Source: Streptomyces sp. NBC_01445 (lineage in GTDB: Bacteria; Actinomycetota; Actinomycetes; Streptomycetales; Streptomycetaceae). Taken from it: a DNA stretch of 64,000 nt. The stretch spans positions 7,355,001 to 7,419,000 of the forward strand of contig NZ_CP109485.1 in NCBI RefSeq assembly GCF_035918235.1, read 5' to 3'. Both the position numbers and the translations under genes were made by a program. Position 1 is the first letter of the stretch, and the number at the start of each line of letters is the position of its first letter. The notes under the pieces are model-generated. The model was given only the letters and a program-made list of their open reading frames with translations, was not told the origin of the DNA and ran no database searches. Shown piece after piece: positions 33,554-42,372 of the stretch.

Positions 33554-33889
33554 ATGACCAACAGCAACGCCGCCGACACCGTGGACCCCGCCGTCCGCGC
33601 CGAACTCGCCCGCCTGCGCGACAGCATCGACAACATCGACGCCGCTGTCGTCCACATGCTCGCCGAACGCTTCAAATGCACCCAGCAGGTCGGCCACCTC
33701 AAGGCCGAACACGCCCTGCCCCCGGCCGACCCCTCCCGCGAGGCCAGCCAGATCGAGCGCCTGCGCCAACTCGCGGAGAGCGCCAAACTGGACCCCGCCT
33801 TCGCCGAGAAACTCCTGAACTTCATCATCAGCGAGGTCATCCGCCACCACGAGCAGATCGCGGCGAATTCAAGCCCCTGCGGCGATTGA
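33554..33889 (+). CDS. Chorismate mutase, AroQ type
   Basis: A 111-residue AroQ helical chorismate mutase. Active-site positions are visible in LARLRDSIDNIDAAVVHMLAERF, VGHLKAEHALPP and the C-terminal helix. It converts chorismate to prephenate for Phe/Tyr synthesis. It follows the AraC gene by 11 nt. The last few residues and the stop codon lie in a repeated Streptomyces intergenic element (GGCGATTGAGGAGCGGGG), so the natural C-terminus may have been changed by the repeat. Confidence 0.88.
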   Translation: MTNSNAADTVDPAVRAELARLRDSIDNIDAAVVHMLAERFKCTQQVGHLKAEHALPPADPSREASQIERLRQLAESAKLDPAFAEKLLNFIISEVIRHHEQIAANSSPCGD

Positions 33890-33930
33890 GGAGCGGGGTC
33901 CGGGGCGCAGCCCCGGGGCGGTGAATCCGG
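33867..33930 (+). terminator. Streptomyces-type intergenic repeat forming a terminator after the chorismate mutase gene
   Basis: Contains GGCGATTGAGGAGCGGGG followed by the stem CCGGGG-CGCAG-CCCCGG. I recognise this combination as a sequence scattered after many Streptomyces genes (memory, not searched). It begins inside the chorismate mutase reading frame. Confidence 0.6.
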
Positions 33931-34005
33931 CGTCGGGTGAGGTCTCGTCATAGGACGCCCCCGGCCAGCCTGTCCCCCGCCGGAGGCGTACGGCAGCATG
34001 TCCCC

Positions 34006-36507
34006 ATGTCCGTACTGACGCGCGACGAAGCGCAGACCCGAGCCCAGCTCATCGACGTCCAGCGGTACGAGATCGACCTCGATCTCGCCCGGGGAGCCGA
34101 CACCTTCGACTCCACCACCGTGATCGGCTTCACCACCCGCACGGCCGGAGACACCTTCGTCGAGGTCAGGCCCGCAGCCCTGCGATCCGTCACTCTCGAC
34201 GGACAGCCCCTGGACCCCGCCGCACTCGACGACAACCGGCTCCCCCTCACCGGACTCGCCCCCGGCCCGCACGAACTGCGCGTCGAAGCCGCCATGGCCT
34301 ACTCGCACACCGGCGAAGGCATGCACCGCTTCACCGACCCCGCCGACGGCGAGACGTACGTCTACACGCAGCTGTTCATGGAAGACGTCCAGCGCGTCTT
34401 CGCCGCCTTCGACCAGCCCGACCTGAAGGCCGTGTTCGACCTCACCGTCACCGCCCCCGACGGCTGGACCGTCCTCGCCAACAGCGTCACCGAGCACCTG
34501 GGCGAGGGGAAGTGGCAGGCCGCCACCACCCCGTTGCTCTCCACCTACCTCGTCGCCGTCGCCGTCGGCCCCTGGCACTCCGTACGCACCGAGCACCGCG
34601 GCCTGCCCTTCGGCCTGCACTGCCGCCGTTCCCTCGCCCCCTACCTCGACGCCGACGCCGACGAAATCCTCGACATCACCCGCGCCTGCTACGACCGCTA
34701 CCACGAGAAGTTCGAGGAGCCCTACCCCTTCGACTCCTACGACCAGGCGTTCGTCCCCGAGTTCAACGCCGGCGCCATGGAGAACCCCGGACTCGTCACC
34801 TTCCGCGACGAGTTCGTCCACCGCTCCGCCGTCACCGACACCGAACGCCAGACCCGCGCCATGGTCATCGCCCACGAAATGGCCCACATGTGGTTCGGCG
34901 ACCTCGTCACCCTCCAATGGTGGGACGACATCTGGCTCAACGAGTCCTTCGCCGAATACATGGGCTACCAGACCCTCACCGAAGCCACCCGCTTCAAGGA
35001 CACCTGGGTCGACTTCGGAGTGTCCCGCAAGGCCTGGGGATACGACGCCGACCAGCGCCCCTCCACCCACCCCGTCGCCCCCGACGCCGACGCGGTCCCC
35101 GACACCGCGTCCGCCCTGCTCAACTTCGACGGCATCTCCTACGCCAAGGGGGCTTCCGCACTTCGGCAGTTGGTCGCCTGGCTGGGCGAGAAGGACTTCC
35201 TCGCCGGCATCAACACCCACTTCCAGCGCCACAAGTTCGCCAACGCCACCCTCGCCGACTTCATCGCCTCCCTCGCCCACCACACGGACCGCGATGTCCA
35301 CGCCTGGGCCGACACCTGGCTGCGCACCACCGGCGTCGACACCCTCACCGCCACCGTCACCGAACACCCGGGGCAGGCAGACCTCACCCTCACCCGCGAC
35401 GGCAGCCGCCCCCACCGCATCACCGTCGGCGTCTACGACCGCGACCTCATCGACGGCGCCACCCTCGTCCGCCGCGAACTGACCGACATCGACATCCCCG
35501 TCGACGGCGAACACCGCCTCCCCGGCCCCCGACCCGCCCTCGTCGTCCCCAACGACCAGGACCTCACCTACGCCAAGATCCGCCTCGACCCCCACTCCGA
35601 GGAAACCGCCCTGCGCGGCCTGTCCCGCGTGCCCGACCCCCTCACCCGCGCCGTCCTGTGGAACTGCCTGCGCGACATGGTCCGCGACGGCGAACTCGAA
35701 CCCCTCACCTACCTCGAAGCCGCCCGCGCCCACCTCCCCGGCGAACGCGAACTCGCCAACGTCCAGGGCGTCCTGGCCTTCGCCCGCACCCAGGTGGCCG
35801 ACCGCTACACCACCCCCGCCGAACGCCCCGACGCACTCGCCCTCCTCACCGACCTGTGCGCCGACCTCATCCGCCGCACCGAGGACGGCAGCAACCCCGG
35901 CCTGCGCCTCACCGCCGTGCGCACCCTCATCGACAGCGCCGCACACGCCGACACCATCCGCGACTGGTACGACAGCGGCAGCGTCCCCGGCGGCCCCGAA
36001 CTCGACCCCGAACTGCGCTGGCGCATCCTCGGCCGCCTCTGCGTACTCGGCGCCGTCGACGACGCCGTCATCGAGGCCGAACTCACCCAGGACCCCAGCG
36101 CCACCGGCCAGGAAGGCGCCGCCCGCTGCCGCGCGGCCCTGCCCGACCCCGGCGCCAAACGCGCCGCCTGGGACGCCATGTTCACCACCGACGAACTCTC
36201 CAACTACCTCTTCACCGCCACCGCCCAGGGCTTCTGGCAGCCCGAACAGAGCGACCTCCTGCACCCCTATGTCGCCCGCTACTTCCCTGACGCCGTAGCC
36301 GTCGCCCACCGCCGTGGCCCCGCCGTCGCCGACGCCGCGGGACGCTGGGCCTTCCCCGCCCACGCCGTCGACACCCACACCCTCACCCTCGGCGAATCCT
36401 GCCTGGAGGACGACGACCCCATCCCCGCCCTGCGCCGCAAACTCGTCGACCAACTCGACGACCTCGCCCGCGCCTTGAAGATCAGGACGGCCACCGCCGC
36501 CTACTAG
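34006..36507 (+). CDS. pepN: Aminopeptidase N (M1 family)
   Basis: An 833-residue M1 zinc aminopeptidase. The substrate-recognition GAMEN is at 256-260; zinc-binding HEMAH at 290-294, with the third ligand Glu about 19 residues further in NESFAEY. The catalytic Tyr region is followed by the ERAP1-like C-terminal helical domain. It removes N-terminal residues from peptides in the cytoplasm. The ATG at 34006 is chosen over upstream frame extension through the repeat element. Confidence 0.94.
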   Translation: MSVLTRDEAQTRAQLIDVQRYEIDLDLARGADTFDSTTVIGFTTRTAGDTFVEVRPAALRSVTLDGQPLDPAALDDNRLPLTGLAPGPHELRVEAAMAYSHTGEGMHRFTDPADGETYVYTQLFMEDVQRVFAAFDQPDLKAVFDLTVTAPDGWTVLANSVTEHLGEGKWQAATTPLLSTYLVAVAVGPWHSVRTEHRGLPFGLHCRRSLAPYLDADADEILDITRACYDRYHEKFEEPYPFDSYDQAFVPEFNAGAMENPGLVTFRDEFVHRSAVTDTERQTRAMVIAHEMAHMWFGDLVTLQWWDDIWLNESFAEYMGYQTLTEATRFKDTWVDFGVSRKAWGYDADQRPSTHPVAPDADAVPDTASALLNFDGISYAKGASALRQLVAWLGEKDFLAGINTHFQRHKFANATLADFIASLAHHTDRDVHAWADTWLRTTGVDTLTATVTEHPGQADLTLTRDGSRPHRITVGVYDRDLIDGATLVRRELTDIDIPVDGEHRLPGPRPALVVPNDQDLTYAKIRLDPHSEETALRGLSRVPDPLTRAVLWNCLRDMVRDGELEPLTYLEAARAHLPGERELANVQGVLAFARTQVADRYTTPAERPDALALLTDLCADLIRRTEDGSNPGLRLTAVRTLIDSAAHADTIRDWYDSGSVPGGPELDPELRWRILGRLCVLGAVDDAVIEAELTQDPSATGQEGAARCRAALPDPGAKRAAWDAMFTTDELSNYLFTATAQGFWQPEQSDLLHPYVARYFPDAVAVAHRRGPAVADAAGRWAFPAHAVDTHTLTLGESCLEDDDPIPALRRKLVDQLDDLARALKIRTATAAY

Positions 36508-36517
36508 GGCCCGGAAT

Positions 36518-36548
36518 GTACGGGGTCCGGCGGGCCCGGACCCCGTAC
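36518..36548 (+). terminator. Terminator of pepN
   Basis: A perfect 13-bp stem (36518-36530 with 36536-36548) with a CGGGC loop, 10 nt after the pepN stop. Confidence 0.8.
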
Positions 36549-36683
36549 CACCAACCACCCCGTCGCCGCCCAATCCCCGCACGGCAGTACCACTTTCGGG
36601 TTCCGATCGTTGTGATCAACGGGCACGCCACCGCCACCGCAGACAGGCTGGAGGCCCCACCCGCACCCCCGAAGGACACCGCC

Positions 36684-38123
36684 ATGAGCAACCCGCCGCC
36701 CCTCGCCGGAGGGCCCCAAGGCCCCCAAGCCCTGCGGCCGTTGCTCAACACCGTCCTCGACGCCCTCCACGACGGAGCCGTCGCCCGAGGCGGGCCCCTC
36801 CCCGCCGGCGGCCCCCACACCGTCACCGCCCGCCTGCGCGAACTCGCCGGCGACCCCCTGCCCCACCACGGCACCGGCCCCGACACCGCGCTGCGCACCC
36901 TCGTACAGGCCCTCGCCGAAGGCGCCGCCGACCCCGCCGACCCCCTGTGCGCGGCCCACCTCCACTGCCCGCCCCTCGCCCTCGCCACGGCCGCCGACCT
37001 CGCCGCCTCGGCCCTCAACCCCTCCATGGACTCCTGGGACCAGGCCCCCGCGGCCTCCGCCCTCGAAACCCTCGTCACCGACGCACTCGCCCATGAGGTC
37101 TACGGCGACACGGGCCACGCCGGCCGGCCCGCGCACCCTGGCCGGCCCGCGCACCCTGGTCGGCCCGGCCACCCCCAGGCCCTGGTCACCACCGGCGGCA
37201 CCGAGGCCAACCAGCTCGCCGTCCTCCTCGCCCGCGAAGCCCACGCCTCAGAGGGCCCCCTCCAGCTCATCACCGGCGCCAACGCGCACCACTCCCTGCC
37301 GCGCGCAGCCTGGCTCCTCGGGCTCCCCGACCCCGTCACCGTGCCCGCCCCCACCGGCACCCTCGACCCGGCCGCCCTCGACGAAGCCCTCACCGACCTG
37401 CCAGGACCCAAACTGGTCGCCGCCACCGCCGGCACCACCGACGCAGGACTCATCGACCCCCTCCCGGAGATCGCCGACGTCTGCGAAGCCCACGGCGCCC
37501 GCCTCCACGTCGACGCCGCATACGGCGCCGGACTCCTCTTCAGCCCCACCCGCCGCACCCAGCTCACCGGCCTCGACCGCGCCGCCACCGTCGCCCTAGA
37601 CCTGCACAAACTCGGCTGGCAGCCCGTCGCCGCCGGCCTCCTCGCCGTACGCGACCACGCCGACCTCAGGCCCCTCACCCACCACGCCGACTACCTCAAC
37701 GCGGACGACGACACCGAAGCCGGCCTGCCCGACCTCCTCGGCCGCTCCCTGCGCACCACCCGGCGCCCCGACATCCTCAAGATCGCCGTCACCCTCAAAG
37801 CCCTCGGCCGCACCGGACTCGGCGCTCTCGTCGACCAAGTCTGCTACCAGGCACAGGAGTTCGCCGCCACCCTCCACGCCCACCCCGGCTTCGACCTCTA
37901 CGACACCCCCACCCTCAGCACCGTCCTCTTCCGCCCCCACGGCGCACCCGACGAACACATCGCCCACATCCGCCGCACCCTCCTCACCCAAGGCCGCGCC
38001 GTACTCGGCCGCGCCCGCATCGACGGCCGGCTGTGGCTCAAAGCCACCCTGCTCAACCCGCACACCCAGCCGGGCGACCTGGCCCAGCTGCTGAAACTGG
38101 TGGAAGGAAACACCGCCCGATGA
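36684..38123 (+). CDS. PLP-dependent group II decarboxylase, DesA-like (lysine/diamino acid decarboxylase)
   Basis: A 479-residue PLP decarboxylase. It has TTGGTEANQLAV near 173, the cofactor-stacking His in NAHHSLPRAAW, VDAAYGAGLLF, and the Schiff-base Lys in DLHKLGWQP near 310. The next gene, an N-hydroxylase, overlaps by ATGA. This is the desA-desB arrangement, where lysine is decarboxylated to cadaverine and then N-hydroxylated. An 18-nt tandem repeat adds PAHPGR units just before the TTGGTEAN motif. No iron box of the usual TTAGGTTAGGC type is visible upstream. Substrate is inferred. Confidence 0.82.
   Translation: MSNPPPLAGGPQGPQALRPLLNTVLDALHDGAVARGGPLPAGGPHTVTARLRELAGDPLPHHGTGPDTALRTLVQALAEGAADPADPLCAAHLHCPPLALATAADLAASALNPSMDSWDQAPAASALETLVTDALAHEVYGDTGHAGRPAHPGRPAHPGRPGHPQALVTTGGTEANQLAVLLAREAHASEGPLQLITGANAHHSLPRAAWLLGLPDPVTVPAPTGTLDPAALDEALTDLPGPKLVAATAGTTDAGLIDPLPEIADVCEAHGARLHVDAAYGAGLLFSPTRRTQLTGLDRAATVALDLHKLGWQPVAAGLLAVRDHADLRPLTHHADYLNADDDTEAGLPDLLGRSLRTTRRPDILKIAVTLKALGRTGLGALVDQVCYQAQEFAATLHAHPGFDLYDTPTLSTVLFRPHGAPDEHIAHIRRTLLTQGRAVLGRARIDGRLWLKATLLNPHTQPGDLAQLLKLVEGNTAR
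37118..37176 (+). repeat. 18-nt in-frame tandem repeat inside the decarboxylase gene
   Basis: Two exact copies of CCGGCCCGCGCACCCTGG (37124-37141, 37142-37159) and a degenerate third. They encode a Gly-Arg-Pro-Ala-His-Pro loop expansion before the PLP-binding TTGGTEAN. Copy number may vary without breaking the frame. Confidence 0.8.
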
Positions 38124-39556
38124 CCACCGCGCCCACCCCCAAGCCTCCGCACCCCGAAGCACCCCGCGACCTCGTCGGCATCGGCATCGGCCCCTTCAAC
38201 CTCTCCCTCGCCGCCCTCGCCCACCCCCTCACCGAACTCGACACCGCCTTCTACGAACAACGCCCCGCCTTCCACTGGCACCCCGGCCTCCTCATCGACG
38301 GTGCCACCCTCCAAGTCCCCTTCCTCGCCGACCTCGTCACCCTCGCCGACCCCGCAAGCCCCTGGTCCTTCCTCAACTACCTCAAAACCCGCGACCGCCT
38401 CTTCCCCTTCTACTTCGCCGAGCGCTTCCACATCCAGCGCTCCGAATACGACGCCTACTGCCGCTGGGTCAGCGAAAACCTCCCCGGACTCCACTTCGGC
38501 CACCAGATCGACGCCGTCCGCTGGAACCCCGAACGCCGCCTCTTCGAAGTCGACTTCACCCAACTCGACACCGAAGGCGAAGCCGAAGCGCTAGGCCGCA
38601 CCTACACCAGGAACGTCGTACTCGGCGTCGGCACCGCCCCCTACATCCCCGAACCGCTGCGCCCCCTCGCCGAAGCCCCCACCGTCCCCGTCATCCACTC
38701 CGCCGACTACCTCACCCACCGCACCGAACTCCTCGCCGCCGACCACATCACCGTCATCGGATCAGGCCAGTCCGGCGCCGAAATCTTCCTCGACCTCCTC
38801 AAGAACCGCCCCCAAGGCCGCGAAAAACTCCACTGGCTCGCCCGCAGCGAAGCCTTCGCCCCCATGGAGTACTCCAAGCTCGGCCTCGAACACTTCACCC
38901 CCGACTACACCCGCTACTTCCACCACCTCCCCGAAGACGTACGCGACGGACTCGTCCCCGCCCAATGGCAGCTCCACAAAGGCATCGACGCCGAAACCAT
39001 CGCCGCCATCCACGACGAGCTCTACCAGCGCACCCTCCACGGCGGCTGGCCCGACGCCACCCTCACCCCCGGCGTCTGCGTCCGCACCGCCGGCCGCGTC
39101 GCCACCACCAAAGTCGAACTCCACCTCGAACACCGCCGGCAGAACACCCGCTCCCGCCTCACCACCGACGCCGTCGTCCTCGCCACCGGCTACCGCGAAC
39201 GCCCCCTCGACCACATCCTCACCGGCATGGACCCCCACCTCCGCCGCGACAACAGCGAACGCCCCCGCATCGACGAACGGTTCCGCCTCGTCCTCGACCA
39301 CACCGTCACCGACACCGGCAGCAACATCTACGTACAGAACGCCGAACGCCACACCCACGGAGTCGGCGCCCCCGACCTCGGCCTCGCCGCCTGGCGCAGC
39401 GCCACCATCCTCAACACCCTCACCGGCAAAGACCCCTACCCCCTCCCGCAACGCACCGCCTTCACCACCTTCGGCCTCACCCCCAACGAAAACCGCGCCC
39501 CCCGGACCCAGTCCGGAGAACGCGGCAACACCCATCTGATCGAACTCAAGAACTAG
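38120..39556 (+). CDS. Lysine/diamine N-hydroxylase, DesB/IucD-like
   Basis: A 478-residue flavin N-hydroxylating monooxygenase. FAD site GIGIGPFNLSLAAL (residues 20-33), NADPH site VIGSGQSGAEIFLDLL near 215, and the late ATGY motif near 358. It hydroxylates the terminal amine of lysine or cadaverine for hydroxamate siderophores. It is coupled to the decarboxylase by ATGA. The expected acyltransferase and NIS synthetase (desC, desD) are absent: the next gene is a convergent 5'-nucleotidase whose stop overlaps this one. Confidence 0.87.
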   Translation: MTTAPTPKPPHPEAPRDLVGIGIGPFNLSLAALAHPLTELDTAFYEQRPAFHWHPGLLIDGATLQVPFLADLVTLADPASPWSFLNYLKTRDRLFPFYFAERFHIQRSEYDAYCRWVSENLPGLHFGHQIDAVRWNPERRLFEVDFTQLDTEGEAEALGRTYTRNVVLGVGTAPYIPEPLRPLAEAPTVPVIHSADYLTHRTELLAADHITVIGSGQSGAEIFLDLLKNRPQGREKLHWLARSEAFAPMEYSKLGLEHFTPDYTRYFHHLPEDVRDGLVPAQWQLHKGIDAETIAAIHDELYQRTLHGGWPDATLTPGVCVRTAGRVATTKVELHLEHRRQNTRSRLTTDAVVLATGYRERPLDHILTGMDPHLRRDNSERPRIDERFRLVLDHTVTDTGSNIYVQNAERHTHGVGAPDLGLAAWRSATILNTLTGKDPYPLPQRTAFTTFGLTPNENRAPRTQSGERGNTHLIELKN

Positions 39557-41352
39557 AACACAGGCGTACCGTCCCGCGTCAGCCGCCAGTCCACCGAAGC
39601 GAACTCCGCCGGGTCCAAGGTGCCCTTCGCAGTCACCCACTCGGCGATCCGCGTACGGATCTCCGTCGACTCCGACCACAGCTGTTGCGCCGACGCCACA
39701 TGCGGGAACGCCCCGCCACCGTTCGCCCGGTAGTTGTTCACCGCGAACACGAACTTCTGCGCGTCGTCCAGCGCCGCACCCTGATACGTCACGTTCTTGA
39801 TCCGCGACCCCGCCGCCTGCGCGACGTCGATGTCGTACGAAAGCCCCGACACGTAGTCGAAGTTGTAGTCCGGCCGGTTGTTCGCATTCGTCAGCTTGTC
39901 CACGTCCACGACCGCACCCGCCGCCGTCTGCACGAAATACTCCGCCGAGAACTCCAGGTACGCCCGCACCTGCGCACCCGTCATCAACTTCGCGACCAGC
40001 GTGTTGTCGTACACATACAGACCCGACAGATCCCGGATCGTCACCTCACCCGCCGGAATCGACGACGTCCGCGAGAACGGCGAAGCCTGCGAAAGGACCG
40101 GCAGCGACGCGTACTCCGTCGACTTCAAGGCCTCCGTCACCACATCGGCCTGCACCTTGTTGATCAGATCGATGATCGGCGCGTCCTTGTACCGGGCGTC
40201 CACCGTCGTCAGCGTCGTCGTCGCCCGACCCACGACCTGGTTCACATACTTCACGACCAGCGCGTGCTCGTCCTCGAGCAACTTCGTGATCTTCGGGTCG
40301 TCCGCCACCGCATTCGAGTTCAGCAGCTTCGACGACACCGACGCCACCGTCCAGCAGCCCTTCTCCCACTCCAACTCGAAGTCGAAGAGCGCCAACCGCT
40401 CCGCGTAGCACAGCGGCTCCGACAGAACGACCGGCTTCCCGGTCTTCTCGTTCGTCACCAACTGCTGCTCGATCTCCACATGCGCGTGCCCGACGAGAAT
40501 CGCGTCGATCCCCGGCACGGTCCTCGCCACATTAGCCGCCGCGTTCTCCACGTACGGCAGCTGATCCCCCCACGACGACGTGCCCGAAGCGCCCGTGTGC
40601 GCCGACACGATCACCACGTCCGCACCCATCGAGCGCAACTTCGGCACCCACAGCGCGGCCTGCTCCTCGATACCGGGGAACTTCAACACGCCCTGCACAT
40701 ACGCCTTGTCCCAGATCGCGATCCCCGGATTCGTCAGCCCCAGGATCGCCACCTTCACGTCCTTGCCGTGCGGCGTACGCAACTTCTTGATCACGTACGG
40801 CCTGAACGCCGGCTTCTCCGTCTTCGCGTCCACGGCGTTCGCACCGAGCAGCGGGAACTTCAACTGCGACTCGAACTTGCGCAGCGTGTCGATGCCGTAG
40901 TTGAACTCGTGATTACCGAGCGCCGCCGCGTCATAACCGATCGCGTTCATCGCCTGAGCCATCGGATGCACCGGACCGTCCGCCGCGGTGATCGGCTCCA
41001 CGCGCGCGTAGTAGTACGTCAGCGGCGTGCCCTGGATCGTGTCACCCGCGTCGATCAGGAGCGTGTTGCCACGGCCCTTCTCCTCGCGGACCTGCTTCAC
41101 CAGCGTCGAGATCCGAGACAGCCCCTGCGCGTTGCCCGCCGTGTCCGTGTACGCGGCGTCCTTGTAGTAGTCCCAGTTGAAGACATGACCATGCAGGTCC
41201 GTCGTCCCCATGACGGTGAACGAATACCGCTTGTGCCCCTTCGGCCGTCCCCCGTGCGCCTGCGCGGCCGGCGCCGACACCGCCCCGGTCAACGCCACGG
41301 CCGCACCCGTAGCAGCGGACTTGCCCAGAAACTTCCGGCGATTCAACGGCAT
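39553..41352 (-). CDS. Tat-exported 5'-nucleotidase/2',3'-cyclic phosphodiesterase
   Basis: A 599-residue metallophosphoesterase. A twin-arginine signal (RRKFLGKSAATGAAVALTG) cleaves near 32. Metal ligands fall in GTTDLHGH, DAGDTIQG, GNHEFNYG and GHAHVEIE. The C-terminal nucleotidase domain contains NNYRANGGGAFP and YDIDVAQ. It releases phosphate and nucleosides from extracellular nucleotides. The ATG at 41352 has GGAGGGG 7 nt upstream. The C-terminus is convergent with the N-hydroxylase, and the two stops share bases. Confidence 0.9.
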   Translation of the reverse strand: MPLNRRKFLGKSAATGAAVALTGAVSAPAAQAHGGRPKGHKRYSFTVMGTTDLHGHVFNWDYYKDAAYTDTAGNAQGLSRISTLVKQVREEKGRGNTLLIDAGDTIQGTPLTYYYARVEPITAADGPVHPMAQAMNAIGYDAAALGNHEFNYGIDTLRKFESQLKFPLLGANAVDAKTEKPAFRPYVIKKLRTPHGKDVKVAILGLTNPGIAIWDKAYVQGVLKFPGIEEQAALWVPKLRSMGADVVIVSAHTGASGTSSWGDQLPYVENAAANVARTVPGIDAILVGHAHVEIEQQLVTNEKTGKPVVLSEPLCYAERLALFDFELEWEKGCWTVASVSSKLLNSNAVADDPKITKLLEDEHALVVKYVNQVVGRATTTLTTVDARYKDAPIIDLINKVQADVVTEALKSTEYASLPVLSQASPFSRTSSIPAGEVTIRDLSGLYVYDNTLVAKLMTGAQVRAYLEFSAEYFVQTAAGAVVDVDKLTNANNRPDYNFDYVSGLSYDIDVAQAAGSRIKNVTYQGAALDDAQKFVFAVNNYRANGGGAFPHVASAQQLWSESTEIRTRIAEWVTAKGTLDPAEFASVDWRLTRDGTPVF

Positions 41353-41484
41353 CTCAGATCCCCTCCGGCACCACTCATCGACAGTTGCAACGCGCGTAGA
41401 TTCTGTCCCCTCAACCCAACACGCAACAGACCTACGAGGTTTCAATCCGATGACTGTCCGATGCGCTGCTGCCACAGTGACCCC

Positions 41485-42210
41485 ATGACCCCCGACGAGA
41501 CGACACCCGGCGCACAGCCCACCGCCACCCCCTACGGCACCCCCCAAGCCCCCCGCATCGCCGTCCGCGGCGAAGCCCGCATCGAGACCGACCCCGACCT
41601 CGCCCGCATCGGCATCACCGTCAACGCCCGCGGCACCGACCGCCGCGAAGCCCTCACCGACCTCACCCGCCGCAACACCGCCACCCTCGACCTCATCAAG
41701 AGCTACGGAGAAGCCATCGAAAAAGTCGAGACCGGCGCCTTCTCCATCACCCCCGAACTCACCCGTCACGGCCGCTCCGAACGCATCCGCGCCTACCACG
41801 GCCGCGTCCACATCACCGCCGAACTCACCGACTTCACCGCACTCGGCGAACTCACCACCCGCCTCGCCGACCAGGACCTCACCCGCATCGACGGCCCCTG
41901 GTGGTCCCTGCGCCCCGACTCACCCGTCCACCGCACCGCCCGCCGACAAGCAGTCCACGAAGCCGTCCAGCGCGCCCGCGAATACGCCGAAGCCCTCGGC
42001 ACCCGCCTCGCCGCCCTCACCGAACTCGCCGACACCGGAGCCGAAGACCCCGACCGCTACGGACCCGTCCCCGGCGCACCCCACATGCGCATGGCAGCCT
42101 ATGGCGGCGCCCCCGACGACACCCCCGCACCCCTCGACCTCGAACCCGAGCGACAGACCGTCTACGCGAACGTCAACGCCCGATTCACCATGCACCCGCC
42201 CGAGCTGTAA
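41485..42210 (+). CDS. SIMPL-domain (DUF541) protein
   Basis: A 241-residue protein with the SIMPL/DUF541 fold. It starts with APRIAVRGEARIETDPDLARIGITV, repeats the long helix-strand pattern, and ends with YANVNARFTM. Related proteins are usually periplasmic, but no signal peptide is present here, so it is probably cytoplasmic. It is divergent from the 5'-nucleotidase over 132 nt. Molecular function unknown. Confidence 0.8.
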   Translation: MTPDETTPGAQPTATPYGTPQAPRIAVRGEARIETDPDLARIGITVNARGTDRREALTDLTRRNTATLDLIKSYGEAIEKVETGAFSITPELTRHGRSERIRAYHGRVHITAELTDFTALGELTTRLADQDLTRIDGPWWSLRPDSPVHRTARRQAVHEAVQRAREYAEALGTRLAALTELADTGAEDPDRYGPVPGAPHMRMAAYGGAPDDTPAPLDLEPERQTVYANVNARFTMHPPEL

Positions 42211-42372
42211 AGACCACGCCCCCGAACGCCCGCACCGAAATGCATGCTCACCATGCTCATCGGAGCACCCCCATGCACAATTCAACACTTGTCAATAGCC
42301 CTTCATCCAAAGGTGGTTGGGTAGTCATGCGCAACCAATTCCCTACCCGCCGGTAAGCCCTAGGCTCGAAGC

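Noticed and set aside
33391..36582. A minus-strand open frame of over 1000 codons antisense to pepN
   Set aside because: A Gly/Val-rich composition with no family resemblance; it mirrors the third-position bias of pepN.
30606..36622. Two copies of TTGTGATCAACG (near 30608 and 36610) as a shared regulatory site
   Set aside because: Only 12 bp and in unrelated contexts; chance cannot be ruled out without a genome-wide count.
36508..36683. Iron box upstream of the decarboxylase/N-hydroxylase pair
   Set aside because: No TTAGGTTAGGC-like sequence is visible, so I do not claim iron regulation from sequence.
38965..42210. A plus-strand open frame of over 1000 codons across the N-hydroxylase, nucleotidase and SIMPL genes
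   Set aside because: Only its last 241 codons (from 41485) look like a real protein; the rest is Arg/Pro/His-rich shadow translation of high-GC genes in other frames.
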